Assembly: GCA_024752435.1 (NCBI GenBank)
Contig: CP103028.1
Span: forward strand, 124,001 to 188,000
Length of the DNA: 64,000 bases
Source: Allantophomopsis cytisporea
Taxonomy: Eukaryota > Ascomycota > Leotiomycetes > Phacidiales > Phacidiaceae
Direction: 5' to 3'
Shown: positions 11,868 to 25,110 of the stretch, piece after piece
How positions within the stretch are numbered: the stretch's first letter is position 1
How the letters are laid out: every line of letters starts with the position of its first letter
Notes under the pieces: generated by a model
Databases searched by the model: none
Seen by the model: the letters and a program-made list of their open reading frames with translations, nothing else
What the model was told of the DNA's origin: nothing
Made by a program: the position numbers and the translations under genes

Positions 11868-14800
11868 TCATGGATCTCTCCCAAACATACCAGGACTAAG
11901 ATTTTGTTTTCTAATGTTTGTGATGTGATTTCTGGTCATCATCACATCGCCCTCTATACATACAGCTCCATGTTTCAACAGCAACTCCACTACAGCTTTG
12001 GAGGCGTGCTTTTTTGCAGCACGAAGAGCATTGCCGTGTTTTCCTCCTTGAGCATTGACATCAGCTCCAGCTGCGAGAAGCAGCTCATAAACACTTTTCT
12101 TTGCAGAAAATGCTGCCGCTTGTAGAGGATTGACAAACCATCCGGATTGAACAATTCCATCACCTTCAACTTGAGCATTGACATCAGCTCCAGCTTGCAA
12201 GAGCAACTTAATTATGCTTGTATCACCGCAAAACGCTGCCGCCTGTAGAGCGCTACCATGAGCTCCGCCTTGAGCATTGACATCAGCCCCAGCTTCAAGA
12301 AGCAGCTTGACCACAGTCTTAGACTTACTACAGACTGATACCTGTAGGGCATTACCGGAAAACCCTCCTTGAGCATTAACATTAGCCCCAGCTTCAAGAA
12401 GCATCTTGACCACAGTCTCATGACCCTCACCTGCCGCTGCTTGTAAAGCATCGACGTAAAGTGCATATGGGGTTCTCATACTCTCTTCTTTCTGGGCATT
12501 GACATTAACTCCAGCTTCTAGTAGTAGCTGAACAACAGGAGCATGGCCACTTGCGGCTGCAACCCTGAGAGCGTTGTTTAGATCCCTGCTGGGGGTATCT
12601 AATACCGATTTTATTTCGAAGAATAAACGCACAATGTCTATATGTCCAGTCCTTGCAGCGACTAGTAAAGGTGTTTCACCGGAAGAGTTCTTGACAAATA
12701 TTTCGTGGCCTGCTTTATAAAGAAGACTAATGATCCGCCTGTGCCCTAAATGGGAAGCATAATGAGTGGCTGTATTCCCTACGTCGTCCAAGTCGGAGAT
12801 TTCTGGATTTCGTTCCAGAAGCTCATTGATAGTTGACTCCAAGTTGAAAATGGCAGCGAGATGAAGGAGTGTTGCACCTGGTTCGAGGTGTGGAGTGAAG
12901 GGACTAATTGATTTAAAAAGTATAGCCCATTCTTGTATGAGCTGTGGAGATGGCCAATTTAATAAGATCACAAGATCGCGCTGTGAAATCCCGAAATTCT
13001 CAGCTCTCTCAGCGTGCGTTCCCCACGATATGACGGCATAAGAGGCGAAAGGAAATTGTGATATATCAATTTTGCGAGGCCTTAAGGAGCCATTCCCCTC
13101 CAATATTAATGATTTAGCTTCAGAACGAATCTTTGTCAACCTGAGATATCCGAGACAAGATCTTGCCAATCGATGATGACCTAATGCGACATAATCTTGA
13201 GGATCCGCAGGTTGCAAACACTTGAGTCTATCCTTCAGTAAGAACTCAGCAACTGATTGATGAATGAATTGAACTGTGCTATCTGTATTGCCCGAACGGC
13301 CAACCGCTGGGCCCTTGACCTCCGCGAGACCCCCAGTGCGGCTAACGATTTGTTTTGCCAGGACTTCATCGCTTTTGATAAAATTTGGGGACTCCTCGCA
13401 TGATCCTTGACCTGGGTGGAGTGCTGAATCATCTGATGCAAGAGCATAGCGAAGCTCTTTCAACGAGAGTGGCCGCTCGGAGAGGAGAATCCACTGCATC
13501 AAGTGTATAGTTTCATCAACGAAATATGGATCCACTACCTGAGTAAGTATTTGCTGATATAGATCACCAAGCTTCGAAGGGATGGTAGCAATGGTGTCAT
13601 GTAACGATCTCCGAGAATGAACATTGCCATTGTTGTATTGCGTTGCGACTAACGGAACTATCAAGGCACTCCACATAAACATTCCCGAGGCTCGAGCAGT
13701 AAGGTCCTTTTGTATATCCGAGAGATTTTGTTGGTCCACGTCTGTATTATCTTTGATCTTGAGCTTATCTCTCAATACTGCGGCAGTATAAAAGGCAATA
13801 TCCTTCTCATTGTGCTCCTCAAGCGTCAGCTCGAAGCAATTAACTGGATTGACAACGGGGAAATGACGGTACGAGAAGCATATGCTTGTGGTAGCTTGAG
13901 CTCTTTGAAGGGTTTTATTCCAGTCGCAAACCTCTGACATGACTTTATCTGCCTCTCCTACGCCGTTGTCATCAAGCGCTTCGTCAAGTGCATCAATAAA
14001 GATTCTGATCATGGTATGCTTAGAAGCAGCAATGAGAGTGGAAAGGAAGATGCCGCGTAGCTCTTCCGTTCGCCACACCCAGCCTTTTCCAGAAACGCCG
14101 TGGAGTTTTTGCTTCTTTTCGCAAATTTGCCAAAATTCAGTTCCGACTGAAGGGATCTGGATCAGGAGTTGGTATAGCAATGAACGAAACATCCCTAACC
14201 GACTATGTTCTAAATGGGTGCCTCGACGGTGAAAAAAGAAAGCGAGTCGGGGAGAGTTTCGAGCTCTATCCTGATTAGATAGCCACATTGAATAACTGGT
14301 TTCTCTAGCAAATGTTTGATCATCAGGATGGTCTCGTAACTCCTCCATGGTAGACTCATAGAAGATCTTCTTCATCAAAGTTGATTTTCCAGATCCGGGT
14401 TTCCCTCTGATTCCGAAGAGTCCACAGCCGAACTTGATCCATGTTTGGTAACTTGAATGCTGTGTTATCCAAGAGCAGGTACCGGTGTAAGCGTGCCCAA
14501 CTTGTTCTTCTCGGAGTTTTCTCTCTGGGAAGTCTAATGTGTCCCGATAATCTAGAACATATGTCAGATTTACGAGTAAGGAACTATCGAAAGGGATTCG
14601 CTCACAATTTCTTATATTATCCTCACATACTCACCGATGTTTTAGCTGAGCTGTTTGCAGTGTGTAGATAAATTTTAGTGGACTCACATGAGACTTCATA
14701 TGCCAATAATTTCTGCTGCGTTCTGCTGACTTCTTGAACTAAAAACTGAATATCAGCCAAATACCGACAGATGATAAACATGTGATAAGGAATCGCTGCA

Positions 14801-16147
14801 TAATATGAGATATTTCCCCTTATATAGACCTTGCGCGCAGAGATAAGACAAATTATAAATCCTAGCTCAACATATTATTCATTCAAAGACCGTAGAATCA
14901 GACTGGAATTCCACGAGATTATTGCAATATCTCAATTCGATTGGCAGTCCCCGTCAGACACAATATTAGCCTTAAGCTACCAGAAACCTTAGGATAATCC
15001 TTTTCCAGAATAGAAACAAGTAAATCGTTATAATTCGCAGCCTTCTATAATGAATATATGTCGTCATGACCCCAAGCAACACATTTGATCATTGGAAATA
15101 TCAGAGTCAGCACGTACGTTTCCATGTCATGTCTGCACCTTCTGCCGCTTTTCCTGGCAATGTGATACCTTGCTGCGGAATGATGGAAAGTAGCTCCTTC
15201 GTGTAGGCTGCCGCCACTGCAGCGGCATATGGTTTCCACCTCTTACTCTTGTGTGAGTCAGCATAGTTGCAAATACCACGGATGACGAGGCAAGGGAATG
15301 CTTCGATCATTCCAGCAGCCTCCATCTCAACACAGAGGATACCTAGCTCCTCTCGTAACTTGTCTCTCGTCTCGCTATCTTTGATGACCATGTTGGAGGA
15401 TCCAATTGTGCCATAATGAATCTTTGGTAAAGTGCTTTTGCGTAGCACACGCTTGACAACCTTCTTAGGATCACAGCTTTGACAAGTTTCCTCCTCAGAC
15501 GTATGATGATAGGTGGGTTCAAAGAGCAGATCACAATCTACACCCGGGTAATCATAGTCGTCCTTCATTGTTGGATGTTGCGCGAACATGTCCGCCAGAT
15601 ATTTGACATCTATGCTGCCACGCAATATCAGATCAGCTTCCAGATTATTGACACTTGCGAGAAGCACAGGTGGTGGTTTATTGAGAGCCCCTCTTCTCAG
15701 AAGCTGCTTATTCGTGTTGAGCTTCCCTCGATCAAACTGTACCACGCCGCCAAATACTCCACTTGGCCTGCTGACCACGATATCTCCAAGTCGAATATCG
15801 TTTGAATCATCGTCATCTTCATAATTCTTCTTGGGTATACCGCCCCCGACACCAACAAGGAAGCCGAATCGGATTGATCTGAAATCATTCAACAATTGGG
15901 TGATTGTCGATGCCGCAGCGTTGTTTCCAATATCTGTCATGGCAGCAAGGACAACATTGTGTCCACTCATGCGTCCGAGAGTATAGCTGTTTTGGTCTCG
16001 AGAAGTTGGAAGAATTTCGTGTTTTTCGTCCAGTAAGGCTATGACGGGTGTCAGCTCTACATCCTTAGGACAGATGATTGCAACCGTGTAGTCATTGCAG
16101 ATAAGGCGATGTGGTTTCTGTACTGAACTTTGGTTTTCCGAGTTCAT
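11868..16147 (-). CDS. PNP_UDP-NACHT-ankyrin NLR-like protein
   Basis: Fungal NOD-like receptor, a class implicated in non-self recognition and regulated cell death. My model has three exons (16147-15118, 14795-14688, 14551-11868) whose phases close to 1,273 aa. Residues 1-343 are a nucleoside-phosphorylase-like (PNP_UDP) effector domain, with CNDYTVAIICPKDVE, FLVGVGGGIP, GDIVVS, VEMEAAGMIEAFPCLVIRGI and the typical KRWKPYAAAVAAAY. A connector follows (FLVQEVSRTQQKLLAYEVS), then the pre-NACHT signature RDTLDFPERKLREEQ. The P-loop GKPGSGKSTLMKK lies near 427 and Walker B, IFIDALDEA, near 560. The NACHT end is marked by ASGMFMWSALIV. Nine ankyrin repeats run from about 935 to 1250, the last five ending in (A/N)VNAQ-type units. 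The 322-nt first intron is long for this window and is the least certain junction. Confidence 0.85.
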
Positions 16148-17777
16148 TGTATTATTCAGTTGCTATCTAAAAAAACAACAAAAACGAACTCTTTTTCTCG
16201 ATGAATGAGATACTGATATTGATACAGAACTAAGACGATCAAAATACTGCTATGAAGTTAAGTACAAAATACTTAAGTAATAGAAGTGGTACAAGGCTGT
16301 GAAAGATCATCCAACATTTCCAACAGACGGCAGTTAGAGGCGGTGCTAGAAGTGGGGTAAGTTGAGACTGACATGGGTGTCAAAAGCCACGGCTAGCAAG
16401 GGCTATGGCTAAGAGACTTGTTTCTCATATAACTAGTAAGTAAGTATGTACATTTAGTTGCTAGGATGGAAATTTGCGAAATGGAATCCTGGAATATATA
16501 TACATATATTTGAATGTTTCTCCGAGTGGTGGATCTAACATTTAATTCTGAAATAGATGAACTAGAAGTGTCTTTTCAAGACCCCATATAGTGACAGTGG
16601 AAATAATTGTGTAGTTATATAAGAATGACTGATTTTAACACAAAGAAGATCAGTGAACTTTTTACTACACATAGATGCTCCAGAATGGAGACAATTATAA
16701 ATTAGTTTCCTGATATATGTAGATGACAGCAGATATTACATCCGATGCAACTGAAGTGAAATATGGGTAAGCCCTGTGTTTCGCCTGAGTGCATATCATC
16801 AGGGGCGTATTTATCTCGCCTAGGTGGTTGATTGACACGCGCAGAAAGACGAAACTCGCTGGATATGCTACAAGCTTCATCTTACACGCCGTACATGTGC
16901 AAGTGTTCGTACTTTTTAATTAAGAATTGCTATATTCTAATGCGAGATCCGCAGCGACTTTACTACCATCTAATCTTCCTCATTCATGTGCACGTACAGT
17001 CGTAGATTGCAATTAAGGTTAGATCGCAAGTTTAGTCAGGTACACTACCATGACTTCAAAAGTCTATATCTTCACAGCACATAGAGAGCTATTGTGCTGA
17101 TTCCGGGTTTGAAACAGTTCCAAGATAAAATCTGGATGTCTAAAGAGACAAGATATATACTGTTTTTTTTAGAGGTCTATAGTGCTTCCAACCTTTTCAG
17201 CTTCTTAATGTTCGGCTGATTCAGGCGTGCGATTTCAATTATCGCCACGCACCGCAGATTCACTAGTAACAACACAATGTTGTGAATGCTTATCCTAGTT
17301 CTGATGGAAAGTCGAGATATTAGGCGAAAATCAAAGACCATTGGTTTCAAACCCTATTTTTTTGATTTCAAATATATGTATATGATATTTTGTCGTTCAA
17401 CTATATATTTAAAGACCTAATGTTATCCAAATACCGTCATTGTCACCAACATATAACTGAATCAAAGTCACCAATTGGGTTGAAGAAATGAAAAAGGAAT
17501 TATTTTGCAGCCTATATAAGAATATGAAAAAGAATGAGCCTAAGGCATTATTCTCTGATAGAGAAGTACTCATTGCGAAATTAACGTTGATGAATGTAAA
17601 CGAATCCAGCGATTGACCCTACATCCTACATCTGACCAATAATCTCATTTACCATTCATGAGCGGCGTATTTCAGTACCCGTTATAAACCCGAGTTGTCT
17701 GCGTGAGTACTAGTTGATCCGTGCAAATCGTGAGGAATGCTGTCTGAGGAGAAGAGGATAACCTGAGACGGCGGCTA
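16148..17777. other. AT-rich intergenic
   Basis: Spacer of 1.6 kb upstream of the NLR and downstream of the GMC gene. It contains short TA-rich runs (for example around 16496-16512) and no coding region I can support. Confidence 0.5.
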
Positions 17778-19674
17778 TTACTTAGAGTAGAGCGATGGGT
17801 ATTCAGACTTGATTATATCGGCGCCCTGCAAACTTCGTTAACAGTTGTCAAAAATCCGAATGATCAGATTACATACCTTCTCAGCAACCATGTAGACAGC
17901 ATTTTGAATACGACAGTCAGGAATAACTGGGAAAACCGAAGCATCAATCACGCGAAGGTTCTTGACACCGTGGACCTTCAATTTGCTGTCCACGACACCT
18001 TCATCGATAGATTTCGACAAGCGGGTAGTTCCACATGGATCTAAAGCCGTCAGTAAAGCTTCTCCTCACAAACGAAAGGTACTTACGGAATCCAGTCTGA
18101 GATCTTTCGAGGATGGTCTTGTCCATAGCGGCGTTGGACTCACGAGGCATCGGCCATGGGTAATCCTCTCCAACAATATCCTTCATTCCATCTCCCGTCC
18201 TGATGATATCATCAATGTATCGCACACCCTCGCGCAGAGCCAGCAAATCGAGATCGCTGGAGAAGAAGTTGAGGTTGATGTATGGCTGCTGAAGAGGGTC
18301 GGCAGAGTTAAGTCTGACCTCACCAGGCTTAGATACCGGTCTCAACAGGTCAACGATGACCGTGAACCAGTTACCAGTGAGCGGTGTTGGGAAATGCCAC
18401 TGGAAGGCGTCTGCGAACATGGGGACGAAGTCGACTTCGAAATGTGGCTGTCCGCCAGGACCGAATGGGTCAAGACCGCCGTTCGCCTCCTTTGCTGCGA
18501 CGTACTCCTTGTTCCGCAAGAGATATTCGTCGATGCGAGGGAAGCCTACCATCTCGAGAAGACCGCTGCTGTATGGCCCGGAGTTGTCCTTGCGGTAAGC
18601 AGTTGTGGCGCCATCTTTCAAGGCTCCAGCGCGGAGGAGATGGTCGTCGAGTCCATAACCATCCTTGAGCTTGAACACGTGCGAAAGAATAGGGTGGTCC
18701 AAAAGGTTCTGGCCAACGTGCGGCGAGTCGACGATGGTGTCAATCTTGTGGGCTGCGAGTTGATCGGCTGGACCGATTCCAGAGAGCATCAAAAGCTTGG
18801 GCGACTCGAAGACACCAGAGGATACGATCACCTCCTTCTTCGCCCTAAAGGAGATTTCCTCCCCTGAAGGCCCGAACACAATTACGCCCTTAGCGACATT
18901 GTCTTCGATGATGAGCTTCTTTGAATGAGTCTCTGAGAGAACAACGACATTTGGCTTGTCTTTAATGAACACCCAGCTCGAAGATCGAACACCCTTGTAA
19001 ATGGAGTTGATACAATGGGTCAATCCAGACATCTTACCAGAGTAGATATCCTCGTCCACCTCTCCACCCTTGCTCAACCAAGCCTCCTTGAGAGCATCAC
19101 GGAAGGGTCGCAGTTCTGGAAGGAGATCAGAGTGAGAAACGTGCAGAGGTCCATCACGACCAACATGATGCAGACTCTGCGAATACTCGTTATCGTCGTC
19201 GTGGTAAGTAGCAGGCTTGTCGAAGTACTCCTTGCAAGCATCCCAGTTCCATTCATCTCCTGCGTATGCGGCCCAATCATCGAAAGTTGGCTTGCTGCCC
19301 CTGGCCCATGTATAGTAGTTCAGACAACTACTGCCACCAAGGACTTTGCCTCTGGTGTTTGGTTTCTCGACTCTCTCATAGTCATCCCGCTTGATTAATG
19401 TGGTCTTGTAGGCCCAATCATAGTTGCTCGAGCGAAGTTCGAAAGCACGAGCTGGTGTTGTGATCTCTGGAACAGTTTCTGGGTTTCTAGATAATTATGT
19501 CAGTTGTTTAGTGCAAAAGTTAGAAAAAGAAGGCTTAACGTACCCGATTCCGGCTTCGATGACTAGAACTGTAACATCGGGGTTCTCAGCTAAACGTCCA
19601 GCTACCACGTTACCCGCTGTGCCACCTCCAACGACAATGAAGTCAAACTCAGGAGCAATGTTGGGATGGGTCAT
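17778..19674 (-). CDS. GMC (glucose-methanol-choline) FAD oxidoreductase
   Basis: Flavin-dependent alcohol oxidase or dehydrogenase; the substrate is not predictable. Four exons (19674-19544, 19486-18087, 18040-17877, 17825-17778) close to 580 aa, the normal length. The FAD-binding loop VVGGGTAGNVVAGRL starts at residue 14. KVLGGSSCLNYYTWARG is the GMC signature 1 region, and SSGVFESPKLLMLSGIGP is signature 2. The C-terminal catalytic pair is visible: His in GFHPCGTTRL (formed across intron 2) and Asn in CRIQNAVYMVAEK. No signal peptide is present (MTHPNIAPEFDF), so it is probably intracellular. No PKS, NRPS or terpene gene is adjacent. Open frames on the plus strand across the same interval are antisense shadows. 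Confidence 0.93.
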
Positions 19675-20316
19675 GATTGTAAGTTTTAAAAAGCTGGGAG
19701 TGAAGTGGTTGAAAGGATTCCGTAATCCTCTAGAAAATAATGAGTTGAGAATAGGATTGGTTACACAAGTGATAGAAGAAGTAGTTCGATAATGTTATAT
19801 AAAAGTCCGAACTCAAGGGATTATGTATCGATATATATACAAGATGCAGCACAATCTTCCTTCCATCATGCCAAGGCTGTCGAATCATCAGTCTCTCGGG
19901 TTCTCCGGATTATCAAGCAATGCTGCAGTCCACGACGATGATCCACTTCCACAATGCCATGATGATGGGCATCATCGAATAGATGCTCAATTCCCAGACG
20001 TCAGAAGAAGCTTTGTAGTGATAACTAGCGAGAGGCCCTTGCCATTCCCCTCAGACATACACTCCGTAGGATCCGCAAGGCACAACATCCATGTTCCAAG
20101 CATGTGGTTAGTGGCAGAATCTGACGATGTACGAAGACTTGTGTCCAATTAATTCACGGACAAAAACCTATGCTACAGGACCGAATTGTACGTATAGCCA
20201 CAACGGGCGCCGCGCAGGGAAGAGCCCTGTGAATTTCTAGGATGATAATAAAAAGGCATTGTTTCTCAAGGAAGCACAACAATTCCCATCAATGCCTCCA
20301 TTGTTAGCGAATTTGA

Positions 20317-20396
20317 CCGTATTTACGGCATCAATGATATTCCGCAAAGCCGTGAATCATCAACGCCTCAACTCAATCACGGACCCGTATTTACGG
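20317..20396. promoter_or_regulatory. Two copies of CCGTATTTACGG (CCG-N6-CGG)
   Basis: Identical 12-bp sequences at 20317-20328 and 20385-20396, each with 5-bp inverted arms around TT. CCG-N6-CGG is an everted CGG-triplet arrangement of the type bound by Zn2Cys6 dimers. They lie about 640-720 bp upstream of the GMC oxidoreductase start. The binding protein is unknown. Confidence 0.45.
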
Positions 20397-21339
20397 ATTA
20401 TCCAGAATATCAATCTCCACGTAACAGCCTGTTTTTCAGAGTGGAGCGTCGGTCCCCAAGGCGATGATCGTCGATCACCTACAATTCAAGAGAGAGGTCT
20501 TTCGTGGACAGCTCCGCCAAGAATGTCGAAACATATTACGATCACGTAACATTGCAGAAGAGAGGATGCAGGCGGCTTACTAACAATTCCAGGACGGTAA
20601 AAAAGGTTGAAGACACTGAACCCCGCAAAAGCTATGAGAGCCACGACGTCGCACAAGCTCCTAGCTTGAAGGTGAAAAAACTTGAAGGTTATCGACGACA
20701 CGTGGTTCGGAGTTTAGCTAGACTCTAAACCTTGTCATTGATGGCATGTCGAATCTTATCAGCATTGTCGAAAGCTTACCTTAGTCGTGACCATGTTCCG
20801 CTGCCACAATAACAAGCCAATCAACCAATAAACGCACCAATTGCCGTTTAGATGACATAGTTGATCCGTGCCCGCTCTATTCTGGGCATGTCAAAGCGAA
20901 TCCGGCTGAAGCGACGATCCAAATTCCCAAAAACGTCAGTCGTCCGTCATGCAGCGCAAGCAGGTACAATCTGATAAAAAATAAAAAAAAATAAAAAAAA
21001 AAGGATCAAATCAAAAGATGGCCGTAATTACTCGACAGCCTGATGTCAGAAGTTTCATTAAGCTGCGAAAGCCCAGCCCAACCAGCCGGCTGTTATTTAA
21101 CGCGTCCTTATTCCCGGCCATCGAATCGGGGGATTTCACAGTCGAAACTCTAGAATTACATCCCCATCATCATGAACTCATCTCATAATCAAAGCGCCCC
21201 AATCCCTCTCTCTTTCTCTCTCGAAAACTAAATCCAAATGCAGGGAGATAACGCAAATCACATTCGCCCCAGGACCGCGACGCAGCCAAGTCCAAATCTC
21301 ACAGCCAACGCTGCGAGACGATGACGAAGACCGATGACT

Positions 21340-21405
21340 AACCACAACCACAACCACAACCACAACCACAACCACAACCACAACCACAACCACAACCACA
21401 ACCAC
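21340..21405. repeat. (ACAACC)n microsatellite, about 11 units
   Basis: An essentially perfect hexamer tract. It happens to stay open in one frame as His-Asn repeats, but no start or domain supports coding. Confidence 0.95.
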
Positions 21406-22347
21406 CAGCCCAGAATTCCACCAGTCACCAGAACCGCCCAGACCCTGCCGTCACTGACGTCTCCCAAAACTGCCCGCCGCAAATCCCCGCACCGCTCTCG
21501 AATGGCCCGAGTAGGTGGTCAAGCATACATGTGCGCAGTACGGCTAGACAAGTGACCACAGCCGCGGCAAACCCGCCAGTCCAAATGGTGTGGTGATGGC
21601 GATGGTGGTCGTGATGGTGCTATGCGCAAAGGACACGGACTGTGGTCTCCACCCTGTAAAGCGAGGCATAGCGAGGCAGGGCGAGTCTCGGGCGGAGGCG
21701 AATGAGACGTCGGCGGCGTTGGGGAGGCGGGGAGGATCCACTGTGAGCAAGTTTAAGTTCGGTTGGAAAGCGATTCGAGTCACGTCGAGACGAGTCAAGT
21801 CGAGACGAATTGAGTCGAGTCGAGGCAGATCTCAGAATGGAATATCTTTGTGACGTGAGGAGGGCTCGCGGCCTCGCTAGAGGTGGGCGGTGGGTGATCT
21901 TTCGTGTGTTTAGTGCAGGGCGAAGATCTCCGTTTGTCGCCTTATCAAACGTCGGCTTACCAAGCATTCTCATCCACGTTATATAAGAGATCCATGAGGA
22001 AGGTACAGCAGCAGCACGGCATAAGCAGCGTAAATATTGCATTTCAGACGTTATTTCGACGGCAAAGAGAGAGAAAATGTAGCGACAAAGAGGGGGTCAT
22101 AAACACCATAAACTAAAACAACAAGCAATCATGACAGAACGACATCCACCCGTGTATCCATCCACCACTATGCAACCCCGTGGCATGCAACGGCCTTTAC
22201 AACAATGAACTCTTCCTCTTCATATCTCTCTCTCCCAACAGCAACATGAAACACCAAACAAGCCCAAGTTTTGTATCAGCTACTCTGATCCATCTCCAAA
22301 AAAAATCCCATGCCTCAAGTACCTTCTACTGTCCGGACGCAATACCA

Positions 22348-23296
22348 CTAATCATCACCCTCCTTAACCTTCAAGCCCGCACTCTGACAAGTCTTCTTCC
22401 ACGTCTCGACCTCACGCCACGCACGTTCGCACTCCGTCTTCAACTTGTCATTAGAAGCCGAAAGCTCGGCGATGGCCTGCTCGGTAAGCAATTTCTCTAA
22501 CGTCCACTTCTCAATGTTTTGAGCCTCGTTTTCCTTGAGTTGGGTGATGAAGGAGACGGCGCGTTGCAGGATGGAGCCCTTATTCTTCTCGCAGCCGGGA
22601 ACGATCTTGGCGAGTTCGTTGATGCCCTCATTGATGGTCTCACGACGGCGACGCTCGACTAGAATATGTTAGTATGATTCTCCTTTTTCTTGGACGCGTT
22701 CAGGAGTTGAGAAGGGAGAGGTCAGTACCTTCTTTGTGGTTATCCTTTCGCACCTTATGCCACTCCTCGCTGCCTACAGCGGGTTTGCTTGCTGAGCCGC
22801 GACCGGAAGATTGGTTGTTGTTAGAGGAGCCCTCCATGCTGAAGCTCTCCTGATTGTTTTCCAGAAAGCCCTCCTGACGTTCTTCGCTTCCCTGAGTGGC
22901 AAAGGAGACATCAGTGGGTTGTGGGATGGTCATGGTGGGATAAATGCCCGCCAACGCCGCTGCAGCAGTAGACGAGGCGTTGGTGGCATGGTCACCGTTC
23001 TGTGCTTCCTGATGCATGTTGTAATTCTCTAGGTTCTCTACAGCCTCAGAGCCGTCTGCTTGCATGTATGAGGAACCTGACGCATCATTTCCCTCTCCAC
23101 CGGAAGACGTTGGCGGTGAAGTGCGCTTGAAGGAAGGTCGTCGCTCATCAGCTGATCCTTCTTCCAATGACCCACGCTTGCGCTTTTGCGAGTTATTAGT
23201 TGTATCTTCGGAACTGTTTGGGTCACGGATTGAGTTCGCTACTTCTTGGAGACCCGAGTGGTCGAAGTCGCTTTGTTCAGCCATTTCGAGAGACAT
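22348..23296 (-). CDS. cbf1: CBF1-type bHLH transcription factor
   Basis: Homologue of the yeast centromere/promoter-binding factor CBF1, which binds RTCACRTG in sulfur-assimilation promoters and, in yeast, at centromeres. Exons 23296-22729 and 22658-22348 close to 292 aa. The N-terminal 180 residues are disordered and Ser/Gln/Glu-rich, with a possible nuclear localisation patch, QKRKRGSLEE. The basic region KVRKDNHKEVERRRRETIN spans the intron. The helix-loop-helix follows (INELAKIVPGCEKNKGSIL, then RAVSFITQLKENEAQNIEKW). A leucine-zipper-like coil ends the protein (KLLTEQAIAELSASNDKLK). The NIEKWTLEKLLTEQ segment is the distinctive CBF1 signature rather than that of other bHLHs. Candidate E-boxes lie upstream at 23618 and 24873. 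Confidence 0.92.
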
Positions 23297-23617
23297 GACT
23301 GGATGCTAGTAATTTCAGATGCTATAAGCTTCAGAGGTGGTTGGCGGGGAATGACCGGGAACGTGGCGCAACAAGGGGTTCGAATTCTGGGAGTCCGGTT
23401 TTAAGGCTGAATATGATGCTATGGCTGAGATGCACTCTGACTAGACGACCTCACACAAGACAGATGACGTGTCGACGAATTGGGTATGGAGAAGGATGCT
23501 TGTGTATATAAACGACGTGATGTGGATATTAGGAGGCGCGTAAGTGCAGTAGTTCGCGGCGGATGATCTCCAAATGAATGTTGCCGTGCTCTATATGGCA
23601 ATTCCTATGGAGGTCAG

Positions 23618-23623
23618 CACGTG
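23618..23623. promoter_or_regulatory. CACGTG E-box upstream of cbf1
   Basis: The core CACGTG lies about 320 bp upstream of the cbf1 start codon. Flanks are G on the left and T on the right. A candidate autoregulatory site (inference). Confidence 0.35.
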
Positions 23624-24872
23624 TCATAGACAGATTAATGGTACAACGAGAGAATGACACGCGTGGTCTTGACATGCCATGTTGTTCAACCACTATGGTT
23701 TGGCAGTACGGCAGCAGTCAGCATGTGTAGCCTGCGACTGGGCCCTGAGTGGCTCATCAGTTGCCAGACCACAACGTAGTACCGTGCTGACACTGAACAA
23801 ACAATGGCTTTGTTGGACAATATAGCTGAATCTTTGGTAGGACCGGTGCGTGTTCTTCTTTTTCTTCACAAAAGAGACGTTGCATCAATATGACTGGTGT
23901 TGTTTCGTGCTCTTCCTCTGCACATAGCGACCGTGGGGTCATGACATCGATGGTAGCAACGAGGCAGGGGAACAAATCTCGGAGTCATGATATTGTGCCG
24001 GTCTGGTATGCATCTGCTGTACTGCCGCAGTCCGGTGACAGGGACAAGAGGGACAATGTGGGGGACATGCGCAGGATGCAGGACAGAGGAAGTATTAGGA
24101 TTTGATGAGGATAGTGGGCAGGAGGTAGAAGGTAGCATGGAGAAGAGAGCAAGCAGTGGAGTGGATAGTGAGTGTATTGGCGTGAAGACGTTGGGCATGG
24201 AGCCACATCAAAGTTGTGCACCACCCACTCGATAGCGGTATCTGAACTGGGCATGGCAGGGCAGGGCAGAGCAGAGCAGGGCAGGGCTTTCAATGACAGG
24301 CCGAGAGGGATTGGAGTGTATGGCACTCGACTGTCCATACCCGGTATCTGTGGTACCAGGTCACCCGATGAGTTTGCTGGTACACCAAGAAAACCATCAT
24401 CGCGCAGCCGGTCCCATGAGTGCCAGGAACAAGAGGTGACCGATAAGGAACAAGCAAAGAAAAGAGATGGATTTGAAGGGCACGAAAAACTGCAGAGGAA
24501 TGAGAAGCGTGACTGATGGGACATCACGCGACTCTTCTACTCTGTCGTATTATGTAATGGTGTTGTTGCGAGTGCGAGAGGATGATGCTGGTGATGATAA
24601 TGGGAATGCAGTACCGACGAGAACGAGGAAGAAGCGACTCAGGTGACAGGAATGATAATCTGTAAACCGCTTTTTTGTTGTTGCTTACCTAGAAATTATC
24701 GAACAATTCAAACTCCAAAGAGATGAATAGAGTCGAATGAATATATGCTTTTCTTTTCTTTTTTTTTAGTTTTTTTTTTTTTTGGTAGGTGAGTTATTTG
24801 CCTTTGATACAAAATAAAAGAGTTAATTGAAGATTCCGATGATAGTCGTTGTGATGGGTGAAGGGGATGTAT

Positions 24873-24880
24873 ATCACGTG
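24873..24880 (+). promoter_or_regulatory. ATCACGTG, full CDEI/CBF1 consensus
   Basis: Exact match to RTCACRTG, 1.58 kb upstream of the cbf1 start and 2.8 kb upstream of gid9. The functional link is inferred. Confidence 0.35.
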
Positions 24881-25110
24881 TTGTTGTGTGGATGATGCGC
24901 GTTGGATTTAATTTGAGGGGAAGAGAATTCGAGATGGAAGATTGAATGTTGTGGTGGTGAATGTGTGGGGGTGGGTTGCGTTGTGTGGTGGTGGGTGTTT
25001 CTTTTTTTTTGCGAGCCTTTTCGTGGCGGGGGTGATGGGTGGTGGTGGGTGTTGAGTTGGGTTATCTTCGTGTTTTCTGTGGGTGGAGGAGCATATGAGC
25101 ATGAGTAGCT

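Larger units (their letters stand above)
19675..22347. other. Intergenic with palindromic boxes and a hexamer microsatellite
   Basis: 2.7 kb between the GMC start and the cbf1 stop. It holds two identical 12-bp palindromic boxes (20317-20328, 20385-20396), A-rich runs near 20980-21002 and the ACAACC microsatellite at 21340-21405. The open frames at 19823-20152 and 21590-22042 are compositionally unconvincing and match no family that I know. Confidence 0.5.

Noticed and set aside
15107..16147. PNP_UDP domain as a separate nucleoside phosphorylase gene
   Set aside because: A phase-matched middle exon links it to the NACHT part, and this fusion is a known fungal NLR architecture.
17962..18867. 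301-codon plus-strand open frame
   Set aside because: Antisense to the GMC oxidoreductase, whose catalytic motifs and introns are all on the minus strand.
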